NCBI RefSeq assembly: GCF_024519455.1
Contig: NZ_JALJRY010000024.1
Coordinates: 62,001 to 126,000 of the forward strand
Length of the DNA: 64,000 bases
Reading direction: 5' to 3'
Origin: Streptomyces sp. STR69
GTDB lineage: Bacteria > Actinomycetota > Actinomycetes > Streptomycetales > Streptomycetaceae
The notes beneath the pieces were generated by a model. That model was not told the DNA's origin. It searched no databases and saw only the letters and a list, made by a program, of their open reading frames with translations. Each line of letters begins with the position of its first letter. Position 1 is the stretch's first letter. Both the position numbers and the translations under genes were made by a program. Positions 1 to 8,919 of the stretch are shown here, piece by piece.

Positions 1-908
1 CCTTCCCCGGACCGGAGTTCACCGAAGGAGACGGCGGCATAGCGGTCGACGTGCACTACGCCGCCGTCAACTTCGCCGACGTCCTCGTGATTGACGGCGC
101 CTACCAGGTGAAGGCCGAGCCGCCCTTCACGCCGGGCAGCGAGTTCGCGGGCGTGGTCGCCGCCTCCGCGCACGGATTCGAGAAGGGCGAGCGGGTCTTC
201 GGCTCGATGTTCGTCGGCGCCTTCGCCGAACGCGTCACCGCCCGCCCCGCCGGCCTGAGTCGCATCCCGGAGGGAATCCCCACCGAGCGTGCGGCGGCCT
301 TCGGGGTCAGCCACGCCACCGCCTTCGACGCGCTCCGCCTGGTCGCCGACGTGCAGCACGGCGAGCGGGTGGCCGTCCTCGGCGCGGCCGGCGGGGTCGG
401 CCTCGCGACCGTCGAACTCGCCGTGCTGCTCGGCGCGGAGGTCGTCGCCGTCGCCTCCACGGAGGAGAAGCGGGCGGTGTGCGCCGAACAGGGCGCGCGG
501 GTCACTTTGCCGTACGACGATCTGAAGCGGAGTCTGCGGGACGCGGGCGGCGCCGATGTCGTGATCGACCCGGTCGGCGGACCCCACGCGGAGGATGCGT
601 TGCGGGCGATGCGCTGGGGCGGACGGTTCGTGAGCGTGGGGTTCGCGAGCGGGGAGATCCCGCGTATCCCGCTCAACCTTCCGATGCTCAAGGGCATCAG
701 CGTCCACGGCTTCGACCTCGGCGGCTGGGCGCGGCACCAGCGGGACGACCTGGTCGCCGCCCGCACCGAACTCCACGGACTGTTCGCCGCTGGAAGGATC
801 CGGCCCCGCGTCCACGCCGTGTATCCGCTCGCCGAAGTCGCCGCAGCCCTCAGCCTGGGGCGCCGCGCCATCGGCAAGGTCCTTCTGGAGGTCGCGCATG
901 GAGTTTGA
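1..908 (+). CDS. Zinc-independent MDR oxidoreductase (quinone oxidoreductase type), 5' end missing
   Basis: The frame is already open at the window edge (codons run from base 3), so the N-terminus lies outside. The segment AAVNFAD near base 60 is the usual early motif of medium-chain dehydrogenase/reductases of the quinone-oxidoreductase class. A nucleotide-binding loop GAAGGVG follows near base 390. The catalytic zinc ligands of alcohol dehydrogenases are absent, so NAD(P)H-dependent reduction of a ketone or activated double bond is expected; the substrate is unknown. The stop overlaps the next start by 11 bases, indicating co-translation with the acyl-CoA dehydrogenase pair downstream. Confidence 0.85.
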   Translation, partial: FPGPEFTEGDGGIAVDVHYAAVNFADVLVIDGAYQVKAEPPFTPGSEFAGVVAASAHGFEKGERVFGSMFVGAFAERVTARPAGLSRIPEGIPTERAAAFGVSHATAFDALRLVADVQHGERVAVLGAAGGVGLATVELAVLLGAEVVAVASTEEKRAVCAEQGARVTLPYDDLKRSLRDAGGADVVIDPVGGPHAEDALRAMRWGGRFVSVGFASGEIPRIPLNLPMLKGISVHGFDLGGWARHQRDDLVAARTELHGLFAAGRIRPRVHAVYPLAEVAAALSLGRRAIGKVLLEVAHGV

Positions 909-1749
909 GTTCGACGACGAGCAGCGGCTGCTCCAGCGAGTGGTCCGCGAAACGGTCACCAGGTCACGGTCGTTGCCCGAGGACCAACTCTGGGACACTT
1001 ACCTGGAGTTGGGTTGGCTGGAGGCCCCACCGGTGGAACTTGCCATCATCCTGGAGGAGTTGGGCTACGCCGCCGACCCGACGCCCTTCCTCGCCACCGC
1101 CACCTGGTTCGCGCCGCTGGCCGGACGGCTGCCGCGCGGCTCGGGCGCTGGTGTCTTCGACGGGGCGGGCCGCTTCGTCCTCGACGCCGACCGCGCGGAC
1201 GAGATCGCCCTTCTCACCTCCGAGGGCGTGGTCGTACGGGACGGAAAGGACCTGGCGGCCGAGCGGCTCTCCGTGTTCGACCCGACTCTGCACATCGCCC
1301 GGGTGGACGCCCCGGACCTGGTCGCCGGCGTGCCGGACCTGGCCCTGATGGGCCTGGCGGTCAGCACAGTGGGCAGTTGCCGGCGCATCCTCGACCTGGT
1401 CGTCGCCCATGTGAAGGAACGACACCAGTTCGGCGTGCCCATCGGCTCGTTCCAGGCCGTCAAGCACAAGGCCGCCGACATGTACGTCGCCATCGAACGC
1501 GCCAAGGTGCTGGCCTACTTCTCCGCGCTCACCATCGCCGAGGACGACCCGCGGCGCGGCCGGGCCGCCGCGATGGCCAAGGCCGCCGCCGGAGACTGCC
1601 AACGGGTTTGTTTCCGCAACGGGTTCCAGCTCTTCGGGGCCATGGGCTACACGTGGGAGAACGAACTGCAGATCCATCTCAAGCGGGCCAAGGCCGGGGA
1701 CCTGCTCCTCGGCACGGCGTCCGAGCACAGGAAGGCGCTGCTGGTATGA
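898..1749 (+). CDS. Acyl-CoA dehydrogenase, small subunit of a putative heteromer
   Basis: This 283-residue protein is shorter than the usual 380 or so. It keeps the C-terminal helical half with the FAD-contacting stretch RHQFGVPIGSFQAVKH (about residues 175-190) and a C-terminal GYTWENELQ segment, while the N-terminal and middle domains are reduced. Such short proteins beside a full-length partner are known in actinobacteria as alpha subunits of alpha2-beta2 acyl-CoA dehydrogenases (FadE/ChsE type) acting on bulky CoA esters. The stop overlaps the start of the full-length partner by four bases (ATGA). Heteromer formation is inferred from this arrangement. Confidence 0.88.
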   Translation: MEFEFDDEQRLLQRVVRETVTRSRSLPEDQLWDTYLELGWLEAPPVELAIILEELGYAADPTPFLATATWFAPLAGRLPRGSGAGVFDGAGRFVLDADRADEIALLTSEGVVVRDGKDLAAERLSVFDPTLHIARVDAPDLVAGVPDLALMGLAVSTVGSCRRILDLVVAHVKERHQFGVPIGSFQAVKHKAADMYVAIERAKVLAYFSALTIAEDDPRRGRAAAMAKAAAGDCQRVCFRNGFQLFGAMGYTWENELQIHLKRAKAGDLLLGTASEHRKALLV

Positions 1750-2894
1750 GGCTGGCCCCCGACCCCGAGGTCGAGAAGTTCCGCGCCGATTTCAGCGCCT
1801 TCCTCGACACCCACCTGCCCACCCCCGAAGAGGCCGCCGTCCGCTCCAAGTCCAGCGCGGACATACCGGATTGGGCCCGGCGCTGGCAGCGCACCCTCTT
1901 CGACGAGGGCTGGCTGCTGCCCTCCCAGCCGCCCGAGTACGGCGGGCGCAACGCGACCCTGCCTCAAGTCGTGGCCCACCTGGAGGAGTTGTCCAGGCGG
2001 CGGATCTACCACAGCTTCAACCCGCAGGGCCTCAACATCATCGCGGCCTCGCTGCTCACCTTCGGCACGGAGGAACAGAAACGCGACTGGGCCATACCGC
2101 TACTACGGGCCGAGATCACCGCGTCGCTCGGCATGAGCGAGCCCGGAGCCGGCTCCGACCTGGCCGGGCTGCGCACCCGCGCGACCCTCGACCGCGACCA
2201 TTTCGTCGTCAACGGGCAGAAGGTGTGGACCTCGGGCGCGCACGACGCCGACGTCCTGCTCACGTTCGTCCGCACCGACCCCGACGCGCCCAAGCACAAG
2301 GGGATCAGTGTCCTGCTCATCCCCACCGACTCCGAAGGCCTGGTCCGGCGGCCGTTCGGTTCCTTCGCCGCACCCGACGACCTCGACTTCAACGAGGTGT
2401 TCTTCACCGACGTCCGCGTCCCCAAGGAGAACCTCGTCGGCCCCCTCAACGAGGGCTGGCGGGTGGCCAACGGTTCGCTCGGGCACGAACGGACCCTGCT
2501 CTGGGTGCACTACGCCGAGCGGATGGACGGCCTGATCCAGGACTCGCCCTGCGCCGAGGAGTGGTACGCGACGCTCCAAATGGACCTCCAGGCACTGCGG
2601 TTGCTCGGCTACCGACTGCTGGGCCCCGACCGGAACCCGGTGGAGATCTCGGTGCTCAAGCTGCTCGGCTCCGAGGCCGCGCAGAGCGCCGAACTGCACG
2701 CCCTCGAACACCATGGGACCGAGTCACTGCTGCACCCGGTGCAGACCGGGCCGTACAACCACATGAACCTGCCGGCGTTCACCGCCAGTTGGTTCGAGCG
2801 GTACGCGCGCAGCTTCGGCGGGACGATCGCCGGCGGCACCTCCGAGATCCAGCGCAACATCATCGCCGAGCGCATCCTCGGCCTGCCCCGATAG
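1746..2894 (+). CDS. Acyl-CoA dehydrogenase, full-length subunit
   Basis: A 382-residue FAD-dependent dehydrogenase that introduces an alpha,beta double bond into an acyl-CoA. The middle domain shows MSEPGAGSDLAGL and GQKVWTSGA, and the C-terminus shows GGTIAGGTSEIQRNIIAER, all hallmark FAD and substrate contacts. The ATG overlaps the stop of the short partner (ATGA), and the reading frame also stays open upstream, but the overlap, family length and alignment fix this start. It is followed after 21 bases by a crotonase, giving two consecutive beta-oxidation steps. Chain or ring specificity cannot be told. Confidence 0.92.
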   Translation: MRLAPDPEVEKFRADFSAFLDTHLPTPEEAAVRSKSSADIPDWARRWQRTLFDEGWLLPSQPPEYGGRNATLPQVVAHLEELSRRRIYHSFNPQGLNIIAASLLTFGTEEQKRDWAIPLLRAEITASLGMSEPGAGSDLAGLRTRATLDRDHFVVNGQKVWTSGAHDADVLLTFVRTDPDAPKHKGISVLLIPTDSEGLVRRPFGSFAAPDDLDFNEVFFTDVRVPKENLVGPLNEGWRVANGSLGHERTLLWVHYAERMDGLIQDSPCAEEWYATLQMDLQALRLLGYRLLGPDRNPVEISVLKLLGSEAAQSAELHALEHHGTESLLHPVQTGPYNHMNLPAFTASWFERYARSFGGTIAGGTSEIQRNIIAERILGLPR

Positions 2895-2915
2895 AGCCGA
2901 CGGAAGACGGGACCC

Positions 2916-3725
2916 ATGACAGACACAGCGGACAAGGACGAGGTCCTCTACGAGGTCGACAGCAAGGTCGCTGTCATCACCCTGAACCGGCCCGAGGTCG
3001 CCAACGCCCAGAACTCGGTTCTCCTAGACGCGTTGGACGCCGCCTGGCGCCGGGCCGCCGCCGACGAGGAGGTCAAGGTGATCCTCCTGCGGGGCAACGG
3101 CAAACACTTCTCCTCCGGCCACGACCTCAAGGACCGCTGGCCGGCCCCGAACGAGATCACCCTGGAGTGGATCTACGGCGCCGAGTCCCGCCGCTACCTG
3201 GAATACACGCTGCGCTGGCGCAACGTACCCAAGCCGTCGATCGCGGCAGTCCAGGGCAAGTGCATCGCGGGCGGACTGATGCTCTGCTGGCCCTGCGATC
3301 TGATCGTGGCCGCCGAGAACGCCGAATTCTCCGACCCCGTCGTGCACATGGGCATCGGGGGAGTCGAATACCACGGCCACACCTGGGAGCTGGGCCCGCG
3401 CAAGGCGAAGGAGATCCTCTTCACCGGACGGGCCGTCACCGCCGAGGAGGCGGAGAAGGTCGGCATGGTGAACAAGGTCGTCCCCCTCGACCAACTGGAC
3501 ACCGAGGCAATGGAGTTGGCCCGGAAGATCGCCCGCATGCCGTCCTTCGGACTCCGCCAGGCCAAGCGCGCCGTCAATCAGAGCCTCGACGTCCAGGGGT
3601 TCTACGCGGCCATCCAGTCCGTGTTCGACATCCATGAGACGGGACACGGAAACGCGCTGAGCGTCTCCGGATATCCCATTCTCACGAAGCTCGACGGCAT
3701 GAAGGAACGCCTCAAGGAGCAGTAG
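2916..3725 (+). CDS. Enoyl-CoA hydratase/isomerase family protein
   Basis: A 269-residue crotonase-fold protein. The oxyanion-hole motifs are GKHFSSGHDLKD (about residues 65-76) and GKCIAGGLML (about 112-121). The region where many hydratases carry the second catalytic glutamate reads HMGIGGVEYHGH, so the catalytic set is not the canonical pair and hydratase versus isomerase or hydrolase activity is open. It lies last in the operon with the preceding dehydrogenase pair and converges on the next gene across a strong hairpin. Confidence 0.88.
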   Translation: MTDTADKDEVLYEVDSKVAVITLNRPEVANAQNSVLLDALDAAWRRAAADEEVKVILLRGNGKHFSSGHDLKDRWPAPNEITLEWIYGAESRRYLEYTLRWRNVPKPSIAAVQGKCIAGGLMLCWPCDLIVAAENAEFSDPVVHMGIGGVEYHGHTWELGPRKAKEILFTGRAVTAEEAEKVGMVNKVVPLDQLDTEAMELARKIARMPSFGLRQAKRAVNQSLDVQGFYAAIQSVFDIHETGHGNALSVSGYPILTKLDGMKERLKEQ

Positions 3726-3734
3726 GCGGTGGCC

Positions 3735-3764
3735 CGACCGCGCATCACTCGCGATGTGCGGTCG
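3735..3764. terminator. Hairpin between convergent genes
   Basis: CGACCGCGCATC is matched by GATGTGCGGTCG with one internal mismatch, leaving a loop of only a few bases. It sits between the stop of the crotonase (3725) and the stop of the opposing SDR, whose last codons lie inside the stem. No T-tract follows, as is usual in actinobacteria. A bidirectional terminator is the likely role. Confidence 0.6.
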
Positions 3765-4545
3765 CGCCCCGGCTCATCGCGAGGACCGCGTCACGGCGGC
3801 TCAGTGCCCCGAACGGTGAACCGCCGGTCGGGGTGGGGCTGCCGCAGATCCACGTCGGGCCGTCGGATAGGTGGGCGAGCGCCTCGGCGGCCACGTCGTC
3901 CGGATCGGCCAAGTCGCCGCCGTACGAGCCCCCTTGGACGCCTTCGGTCCGCCGCAGGGACGGGGTGTCGGTCCTGCCGAGCACCAGCCCCAGGACATCC
4001 ACCCCGCTGTCCTGCCACTCCGCCCACAGACTCTCCGCGAGGATGAGGTCGAATGCCTTCGTGGCACCGTAGGCGGCGAGCGTGGCGCCACCCGCCCAGG
4101 CCGCGCCCGAGGTCACCAGGACCACGGCGCCCCGCTTGCGCGCCACCATCGGGGCGCCGAAACGGTAGGCCGCTTCCAGTACGGCCGTGCAGTTGCGCCG
4201 CACCAGCCCCAGATGGGTGTCGAGGTCCTTGTCCAGGAACGGAACACTGCGGTCGTCGCTGCCCGCGTTGTACACGAACAGACCGACCTCCAGACCGGCG
4301 GTCGCCTGCTCCAACTCCGAGAGGGCAGTGGGGAAGCTGAGGTCGAGCGCGACAGCGCGGACCTCGACGCCGTACCGGGCGCGGATCTCGTCGGCGGACT
4401 CCTCCAGTACGGGCAGCCGCCGGGCCACCAGCACGACGTTCATTCCCTGGGCGGCCATCCGGTGGGCGAACGCGGCACCCACCCCGTCCGAACCGCCGGC
4501 GACAACACCCCACGGCCCATACTTGGTGGTGAGGGATTCAGTCAC
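3745..4545 (-). CDS. Short-chain dehydrogenase/reductase
   Basis: An SDR of about 266 residues. The nucleotide loop is GGSDGVG near the N-terminus and the catalytic set is a serine in VTSGAAW followed by YGATK (Tyr-x3-Lys). Oxidation or reduction of a hydroxyl or keto group on an unknown CoA or free acid is expected. I chose the GTG at 4545 because GAGGAG lies seven bases upstream; an in-frame ATG at 4569, directly abutting the previous stop, would add eight residues and has no ribosome site. It is last in a four-gene minus-strand operon. Confidence 0.88.
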   Translation of the reverse strand: MTESLTTKYGPWGVVAGGSDGVGAAFAHRMAAQGMNVVLVARRLPVLEESADEIRARYGVEVRAVALDLSFPTALSELEQATAGLEVGLFVYNAGSDDRSVPFLDKDLDTHLGLVRRNCTAVLEAAYRFGAPMVARKRGAVVLVTSGAAWAGGATLAAYGATKAFDLILAESLWAEWQDSGVDVLGLVLGRTDTPSLRRTEGVQGGSYGGDLADPDDVAAEALAHLSDGPTWICGSPTPTGGSPFGALSRRDAVLAMSRGATAHRE

Positions 4546-4569
4546 TTCGTTACTCCTCGATAGGCTCAT

Positions 4570-5391
4570 CTAGGACGACCGGAGAACCTTCTTCTCGACA
4601 GCGTCCGACGACAGCACCGTCCCGATGATCCCAAGGTCGGCACCGGTGCGGCGAGCCACCTCGCGCACCACGCGGACGTCCTTGCTCATCAGCTCCGCCA
4701 GCCGCTCCGCGACCGCGTCGACCGAGCCCCCACCGGCGACGACACCGAGCGCCCGACTGGCACCACTGCCGTGCTGCAGGGCCGCGAGAATCGCCTTCTC
4801 GTCGATCCCCAGCGAACCCGCCACCCGGACAGCGTCGACCGCGAGCCCGACCTGGGCCACGAACAGGGCGTTGTTGACGAGCTTGACCCGCTGACCGTTG
4901 CCGACTGGTCCCACGAACATAACCGGCGAGGCGTACGTCTCCAACAGCGGGCGCATCTCCTCCAGTTGGGTCTCTTCGCCGCCGACCCACAGCGTGAGGC
5001 GGCCCGCGGCGATATCGTGCGGGCCGCCCGAGAGCGCGGCGTCCAGGACTCCGACACCGCGCTCCGCGCCCGCCTCGGCGAGCATTCGCGCGGTGGCGGG
5101 ATCGGAGGTGGTGTGCTGGACGAGCGTCGACCCTGCCCTCATGGCCGAGATGGCGCCGCCCGGGCCGAGGCACACCGACCGCACCTGCTCGTCCGTCAGG
5201 ACGACGACGAACACCACGTCGGCGTCACGCACGGTCGCCTCGATCGTCTCGGCCCAACTCGCCCCGGCCGCCCGGGCGCCGGCCTGCGTCTCCGGACGGC
5301 GTACGTGGACCGTGACGTCATGACCGGCGGCCATCAGACGGTCGACGATCGGCTGCCCCATACGGCCCGACCCGATGAACCCGATCCTCAA
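4570..5391 (-). CDS. NAD(P)-dependent beta-hydroxyacid dehydrogenase (6PGDH/HIBADH family)
   Basis: A protein of about 273 residues resembling 3-hydroxyisobutyrate or tartronate-semialdehyde dehydrogenases. It opens with RIGFIGSGRMGQPI (Rossmann GxGxxG). The substrate loop appears as DAALSGGPHDIAAG, and the catalytic lysine lies in KLVNNALF, about position 170. The start is a TTG at 5391 overlapping the upstream stop as TTGA, with GGAGGAG just before it; no other start precedes the glycine loop. A relative of the same family lies at 21641. It probably oxidises a beta-hydroxyacid or its semialdehyde. Confidence 0.88.
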   Translation of the reverse strand: MRIGFIGSGRMGQPIVDRLMAAGHDVTVHVRRPETQAGARAAGASWAETIEATVRDADVVFVVVLTDEQVRSVCLGPGGAISAMRAGSTLVQHTTSDPATARMLAEAGAERGVGVLDAALSGGPHDIAAGRLTLWVGGEETQLEEMRPLLETYASPVMFVGPVGNGQRVKLVNNALFVAQVGLAVDAVRVAGSLGIDEKAILAALQHGSGASRALGVVAGGGSVDAVAERLAELMSKDVRVVREVARRTGADLGIIGTVLSSDAVEKKVLRSS

Positions 5392-5915
5392 CTCTCCTCC
5401 AGATGGAGCGAGTCGGAGGACGGCGCCAGCATCGCGCGTGGCCCCTCGGTGCCGTCGAGGTTGGCGTTGATCCGCTCGGTGATCCGCCACCCCTCCGAAG
5501 TGCGCACCCAACGCCAGGTGTTCGCGGAGACCTGGAACACCCAGAACCGTCCGGCGTCGGCGTCCCACCGCAGATGCAGCGCATGGCTGCGGCCGGTCGC
5601 GTGGTCGCCGTCCACGACGACGTGCGGCGCGGTCAGTACATGACCGCACCCGTTGCGGATCACGCTCTGGTGGCCCGGGCCGTGCACCATGCCGACGATG
5701 CCCTCCCGGCCTTCCATCCGCAGATGGGGGATCGCGTCGAAGACACCGTCCTCGGTCCAGAGCGCCGCGGCGGCCTCTCCCGAACCGCTGTCGACCGCCG
5801 GCCCGTACTGGGCGACGAGCTGGGTGATCTCGACCTGGTCCTCCAAGGCGCGCACTTTCGCCGCCAACGCCTCGACGGTGGCACGCAGTTGGGCAAGTTC
5901 GTCGGTGTCGCTCAT
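5388..5915 (-). CDS. SnoaL-like (NTF2-fold) protein
   Basis: A protein of about 175 residues. The N-terminus is a heptad-rich helix (LAQLRATVEALAAKVRAL), probably a short coiled coil, followed by a SnoaL/NTF2-type barrel with typical VAQYGPAVDSG and ALWTEDGVFD segments. Members of this fold act as isomerases, hydratases, cyclases or binding proteins, so the reaction is open. ATG 5915 is preferred; a TTG at 5927 overlaps the previous stop (TTGA) but has its ribosome site directly abutting. Its neighbours are dehydrogenases. Confidence 0.8.
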   Translation of the reverse strand: MSDTDELAQLRATVEALAAKVRALEDQVEITQLVAQYGPAVDSGSGEAAAALWTEDGVFDAIPHLRMEGREGIVGMVHGPGHQSVIRNGCGHVLTAPHVVVDGDHATGRSHALHLRWDADAGRFWVFQVSANTWRWVRTSEGWRITERINANLDGTEGPRAMLAPSSDSLHLEES

Positions 5916-5923
5916 GAGTGGGT

Positions 5924-6946
5924 TCAACTCCCTGGTACGACGATGATGCGGGCCGGACCGTCGGCGTCCCGCGCCGCGTCGAGCGCCGCCGGGACTCCGT
6001 CGAGCCCGACGGTGTGGCCGAGCATCGGACCGACATCGAGGCGACCGGAGCAGACCGCCTGGAACGCCTCGTCCCAGTGGTTCATCGACGGACCACCCCC
6101 GAACTGGATGTTGAGCCCCTTCCGCTTCGCGGTCAGGGTGTGCAGACGGTCGCCCTCGGGCGGACCGCCGACGGAGAAGATCCGGGTGCCGCGCTCACAC
6201 CCCTTGATGATCGAGTCGAGGACTCCCGGGACGCCGACGCACTCGAACACGACACAACTCGCCTGCGGACCGGCGGCGTTGCGCCATGCCTCGTACGGGG
6301 AGACCTCGCCCGGGTCGACGACGACATCGGCACCCATCGCCAGCGCGGTCGCACGACGCGACGCGACCAGGTCGGCCGCCACGATCGGGCCGACGCCGAG
6401 GCTCTTGAGCCGACCGATCGCCGACAGGGCGATGGCACCGCAGCCGATGACCAACGGCACCTCCCGCGCGGCCAGTTGGGCGCGGGACGCGGTCGACCAG
6501 CCCACCGAGATCGCGTCGGCGACACACACGATCTCGCTCGGCAGATCCGACACCACGACCCGGGTGACGGCCTCGGTCAACAAGAACAACTCGCCGAATC
6601 CGCCGGGTGATTCGGGGTTCTGGCCGATGATCAGGCGGCCGGCGGGCGTGTTCAGCACAGGCAGCGAACTCACCCGCGTCCCGACCGGGATCCGCCGTTC
6701 GGTGCCGGGGCCGTAGTCAACGACCTCGGCGCAGTACTCGTGACCCATCACGATGTCGACGTCCTGGTCGTACGTCGACATCCCGCTGTCGTCGTCGGCG
6801 CCCGCCTCCGGATGATCCATGAAGTGCAGATCCGATGCGCAGATCCCGCACGCCAGCGAGCGGACGAGGAGTTGGCCCGGTCCGGGGACCGGATCGTCGA
6901 CGACCCGCGCCTCGACCGTCCCGCCACGAAGCACAGCAGCACGCAT
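5924..6946 (-). CDS. Medium-chain alcohol dehydrogenase, likely catalytic-zinc type
   Basis: A 340-residue dehydrogenase. CGICASDLHFMDHP and MGHEYCAEVV carry the Cys and His-Glu ligands expected for the catalytic zinc. The four-cysteine structural-zinc loop is not seen. The cofactor loop reads IGCGAIAL. The start is ATG 6946 with GGAGGAG six bases upstream; the frame continues further upstream but without homology. It is the first gene of a minus-strand operon that diverges from a TetR regulator 118 bases away, which is the obvious candidate repressor of this operon. Confidence 0.9.
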   Translation of the reverse strand: MRAAVLRGGTVEARVVDDPVPGPGQLLVRSLACGICASDLHFMDHPEAGADDDSGMSTYDQDVDIVMGHEYCAEVVDYGPGTERRIPVGTRVSSLPVLNTPAGRLIIGQNPESPGGFGELFLLTEAVTRVVVSDLPSEIVCVADAISVGWSTASRAQLAAREVPLVIGCGAIALSAIGRLKSLGVGPIVAADLVASRRATALAMGADVVVDPGEVSPYEAWRNAAGPQASCVVFECVGVPGVLDSIIKGCERGTRIFSVGGPPEGDRLHTLTAKRKGLNIQFGGGPSMNHWDEAFQAVCSGRLDVGPMLGHTVGLDGVPAALDAARDADGPARIIVVPGS

Positions 6947-7023
6947 CAGACTCTCCTCCGATCTTCGAGGTCCGTCCCCTTCGGACTGTAGCCACACAGC
7001 GGGAATTACAGAAGACCGTCTCC

Positions 7024-7029
7024 TATAAT
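7024..7029 (+). promoter_or_regulatory. Candidate -10 element for the TetR gene
   Basis: A perfect TATAAT lies 36 bases before the TetR start codon in the divergent region 6947-7064. No good -35 is seen at the usual distance. The short inverted repeat AATTA (7004-7008) and TAATT (7026-7030) overlaps it and could be part of an operator. This is a weak call from sequence alone. Confidence 0.35.
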
Positions 7030-7064
7030 TGGCGGGACATGGCCCGGTCACTACAATCACCGGT

Positions 7065-7661
7065 ATGGCAGAACCGCGCCGCGCCCCGGGCCGTCCACGT
7101 GACACGAGCATCAACGAACGGGCGCTCGCGGCAACGCGCGAACTGCTGGTCCAGCGCGGCTTCGACGCGACGACGATCCAGGCGGTGGCCGAGCGCTCGG
7201 GCGTGCACGCCTCCGCCATCTACCGCCGCTGGCCCTCGCGCATCGAACTGATCGAGGAGGCCACGTTCCCCGGACTCAGCCCGCTGAGCGTCCGGCCGAC
7301 GGGCGACCTCCACCGTGACCTACGCCGGTTCGTCCGCGCCTACTTGGCGGCCTTCGGCGCCCCCGCCGCCCGAGCCGCGGCGGCCGGACTCTTCGCGCAC
7401 TCCCGGACGTCGAACCGCCCCCGACCGCCGGAGATGCTGCTGCGCGTGTCGGCGCGACCGCAGTTCCAGGACATCCTGCGCGCCGCGCCGACCGGGACCG
7501 TCGACCCCGCCGTGGACCCGGACGACGTCTTCGACATGCTCCTCGGTGCCGTGCTGACCCGCACCCTCCTGTCCACGGTCACGGCCCGCGAGCGCCCCGT
7601 CGAGCGCACGGTGGAGATGGTCCTGCGGATGCTACGGCCGCTCGACGGGCCGCCGATCTGA
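7065..7661 (+). CDS. TetR family transcriptional regulator
   Basis: A 198-residue regulator. The N-terminal helix-turn-helix is TIQAVAERSGVHASAIYRRW (about residues 35-54); the remainder is a variable helical ligand-binding domain ending in a dimerisation region. It is transcribed divergently from the alcohol dehydrogenase operon and converges on an amidohydrolase gene. By the usual logic of the family it represses the divergent operon and possibly itself. Whether it also binds the GAGAAT palindromes further downstream is unknown; none lies in its own promoter. Confidence 0.92.
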   Translation: MAEPRRAPGRPRDTSINERALAATRELLVQRGFDATTIQAVAERSGVHASAIYRRWPSRIELIEEATFPGLSPLSVRPTGDLHRDLRRFVRAYLAAFGAPAARAAAAGLFAHSRTSNRPRPPEMLLRVSARPQFQDILRAAPTGTVDPAVDPDDVFDMLLGAVLTRTLLSTVTARERPVERTVEMVLRMLRPLDGPPI

Positions 7662-7692
7662 TCAAGTCGTCCGGCCCGCCCGGGTGTTGGTG

Positions 7693-8913
7693 TCAGCGGC
7701 GCTCGTCGCGGAACACCTTCCCGCCCTTCATCACGAACCGGACGTCCGCCATCACGGAGACGTCCTCCAGCGGATTGCCCGGCACCGCGATCAGGTCGGC
7801 CAGCAGACCTTCCGCGATACGGCCCCGGTCGTCGGCGTCGATCAGTTCCGCCGCGTTGACGGTCGCCGCCTGGAGCGCTTCCAGGGGAGTCATCCCGCGG
7901 TCGACCAGGGCGATCAGCTCCTGGGCGCCGCGTCCGTGCGGAATCGCCGGCGCGTCCGTGCCCAGCGCCATCCGGACACCCGCCTTTCCGGCCCTGGACA
8001 CCACGGTCTTGGCTCGGGGGAAGATCTCGGCGGCCTTCTCCACCAGTTCGGGTGCGGAGCGGGACATGTCCATCCCATCGATGAGAGCGGTGGTCGGCAC
8101 CAGGAAAGTGCCCCTCTCCGCCATCAGCGCGATGGTGTCGTCGTCGAGCAGGAAGCCGTGCTCGATGCAGTCGATGCCCGCCTCCACCGCCGCCCGGACG
8201 GCGTCGGCCCCATGAGTGTGGGCCGCCACCTTCAGTCCGCGCCGGTGGGCCTCGTCGACGATGGCGCGCAGTTCCTCGTCGGAGTAGTGCTGCGCACCGG
8301 GGAGGCCGGTGTGCGACATCACGCCCCCGGACGCGCAGACCTTGATGAGCCGGGCCCCGTGCTTGATCTGGTAGCGGACGGCCTTGCGCACCTCGTCGAC
8401 ACCGTTGGCAATGCCCTCTTCCAGGGAGAGAGGCATGATTCCGGGGGCGTACGCGGCGAACATCGTCGGGTCCAGATGGCCGCCGGTCGGTGTGATGGCG
8501 TGTCCGGCCGGGACGATGCGCGGGCCGTCGATCCAGCCGGCGTCGATGGCCTTCGCCAGCGCGACGTCCAGCAGGTAGCCGCCCGTCTTCACGAACAGCC
8601 CGAGATTGCGGACCGTGGTGAAGCCCGCGCGCAGGGTCCGCCGGGCATTGCCCACCGCGCGGAGCATCCGTAGCGGGGGATCGTCCTGGACGGGGGAGAA
8701 CGCGAGCGTCTCTCCCCGGCCGCCCATCAGAAGGTTGACCTCCATGTCCATGAGACCGGGCAGGAGGGTCACGTCACCGAGATCGAGAACCTCGTTCTCG
8801 CCGTTGTCGTCGCCGCCCCGCGTGATGCGGTCGCCGTCGACCGTCACCAGGCCCGGTGCCTCGAACTCGCCCGTCTCCACGTGCAGTACACGCGCCGCTT
8901 TGAGCGTGAGCAC
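7693..8913 (-). CDS. Amidohydrolase-superfamily protein lacking the HxH metal motif
   Basis: A 406-residue protein built like imidazolonepropionase/prolidase-type amidohydrolases. Conserved pieces are LPGLMDM, IKVCASGGV (Lys that is carbamylated in relatives), AHTHGADA, IEHGF and GTDAPAIPHG. The normal HxH after LPGLMDM is replaced by Glu58-Val-Asn60 (codons GAG and AAC), so two of the metal ligands are missing. It could bind one metal differently or be non-catalytic. The start is a GTG without a clear ribosome site, seven bases after the stop of the upstream gene. Last gene of the Rieske oxygenase operon. Confidence 0.88.
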   Translation of the reverse strand: MLTLKAARVLHVETGEFEAPGLVTVDGDRITRGGDDNGENEVLDLGDVTLLPGLMDMEVNLLMGGRGETLAFSPVQDDPPLRMLRAVGNARRTLRAGFTTVRNLGLFVKTGGYLLDVALAKAIDAGWIDGPRIVPAGHAITPTGGHLDPTMFAAYAPGIMPLSLEEGIANGVDEVRKAVRYQIKHGARLIKVCASGGVMSHTGLPGAQHYSDEELRAIVDEAHRRGLKVAAHTHGADAVRAAVEAGIDCIEHGFLLDDDTIALMAERGTFLVPTTALIDGMDMSRSAPELVEKAAEIFPRAKTVVSRAGKAGVRMALGTDAPAIPHGRGAQELIALVDRGMTPLEALQAATVNAAELIDADDRGRIAEGLLADLIAVPGNPLEDVSVMADVRFVMKGGKVFRDERR

Positions 8914-8919
8914 GACCGG

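Noticed and set aside
3680..3700. CATTCTCAC near the end of the first crotonase gene as an operator half-site
   Set aside because: Single half-site within coding sequence with no partner and no downstream start on that strand.
5388..5927. TTG 5927 as start of the first SnoaL-like gene
   Set aside because: It overlaps the upstream stop attractively (TTGA), but the only purine-rich ribosome site directly abuts it; ATG 5915 is a better fit.
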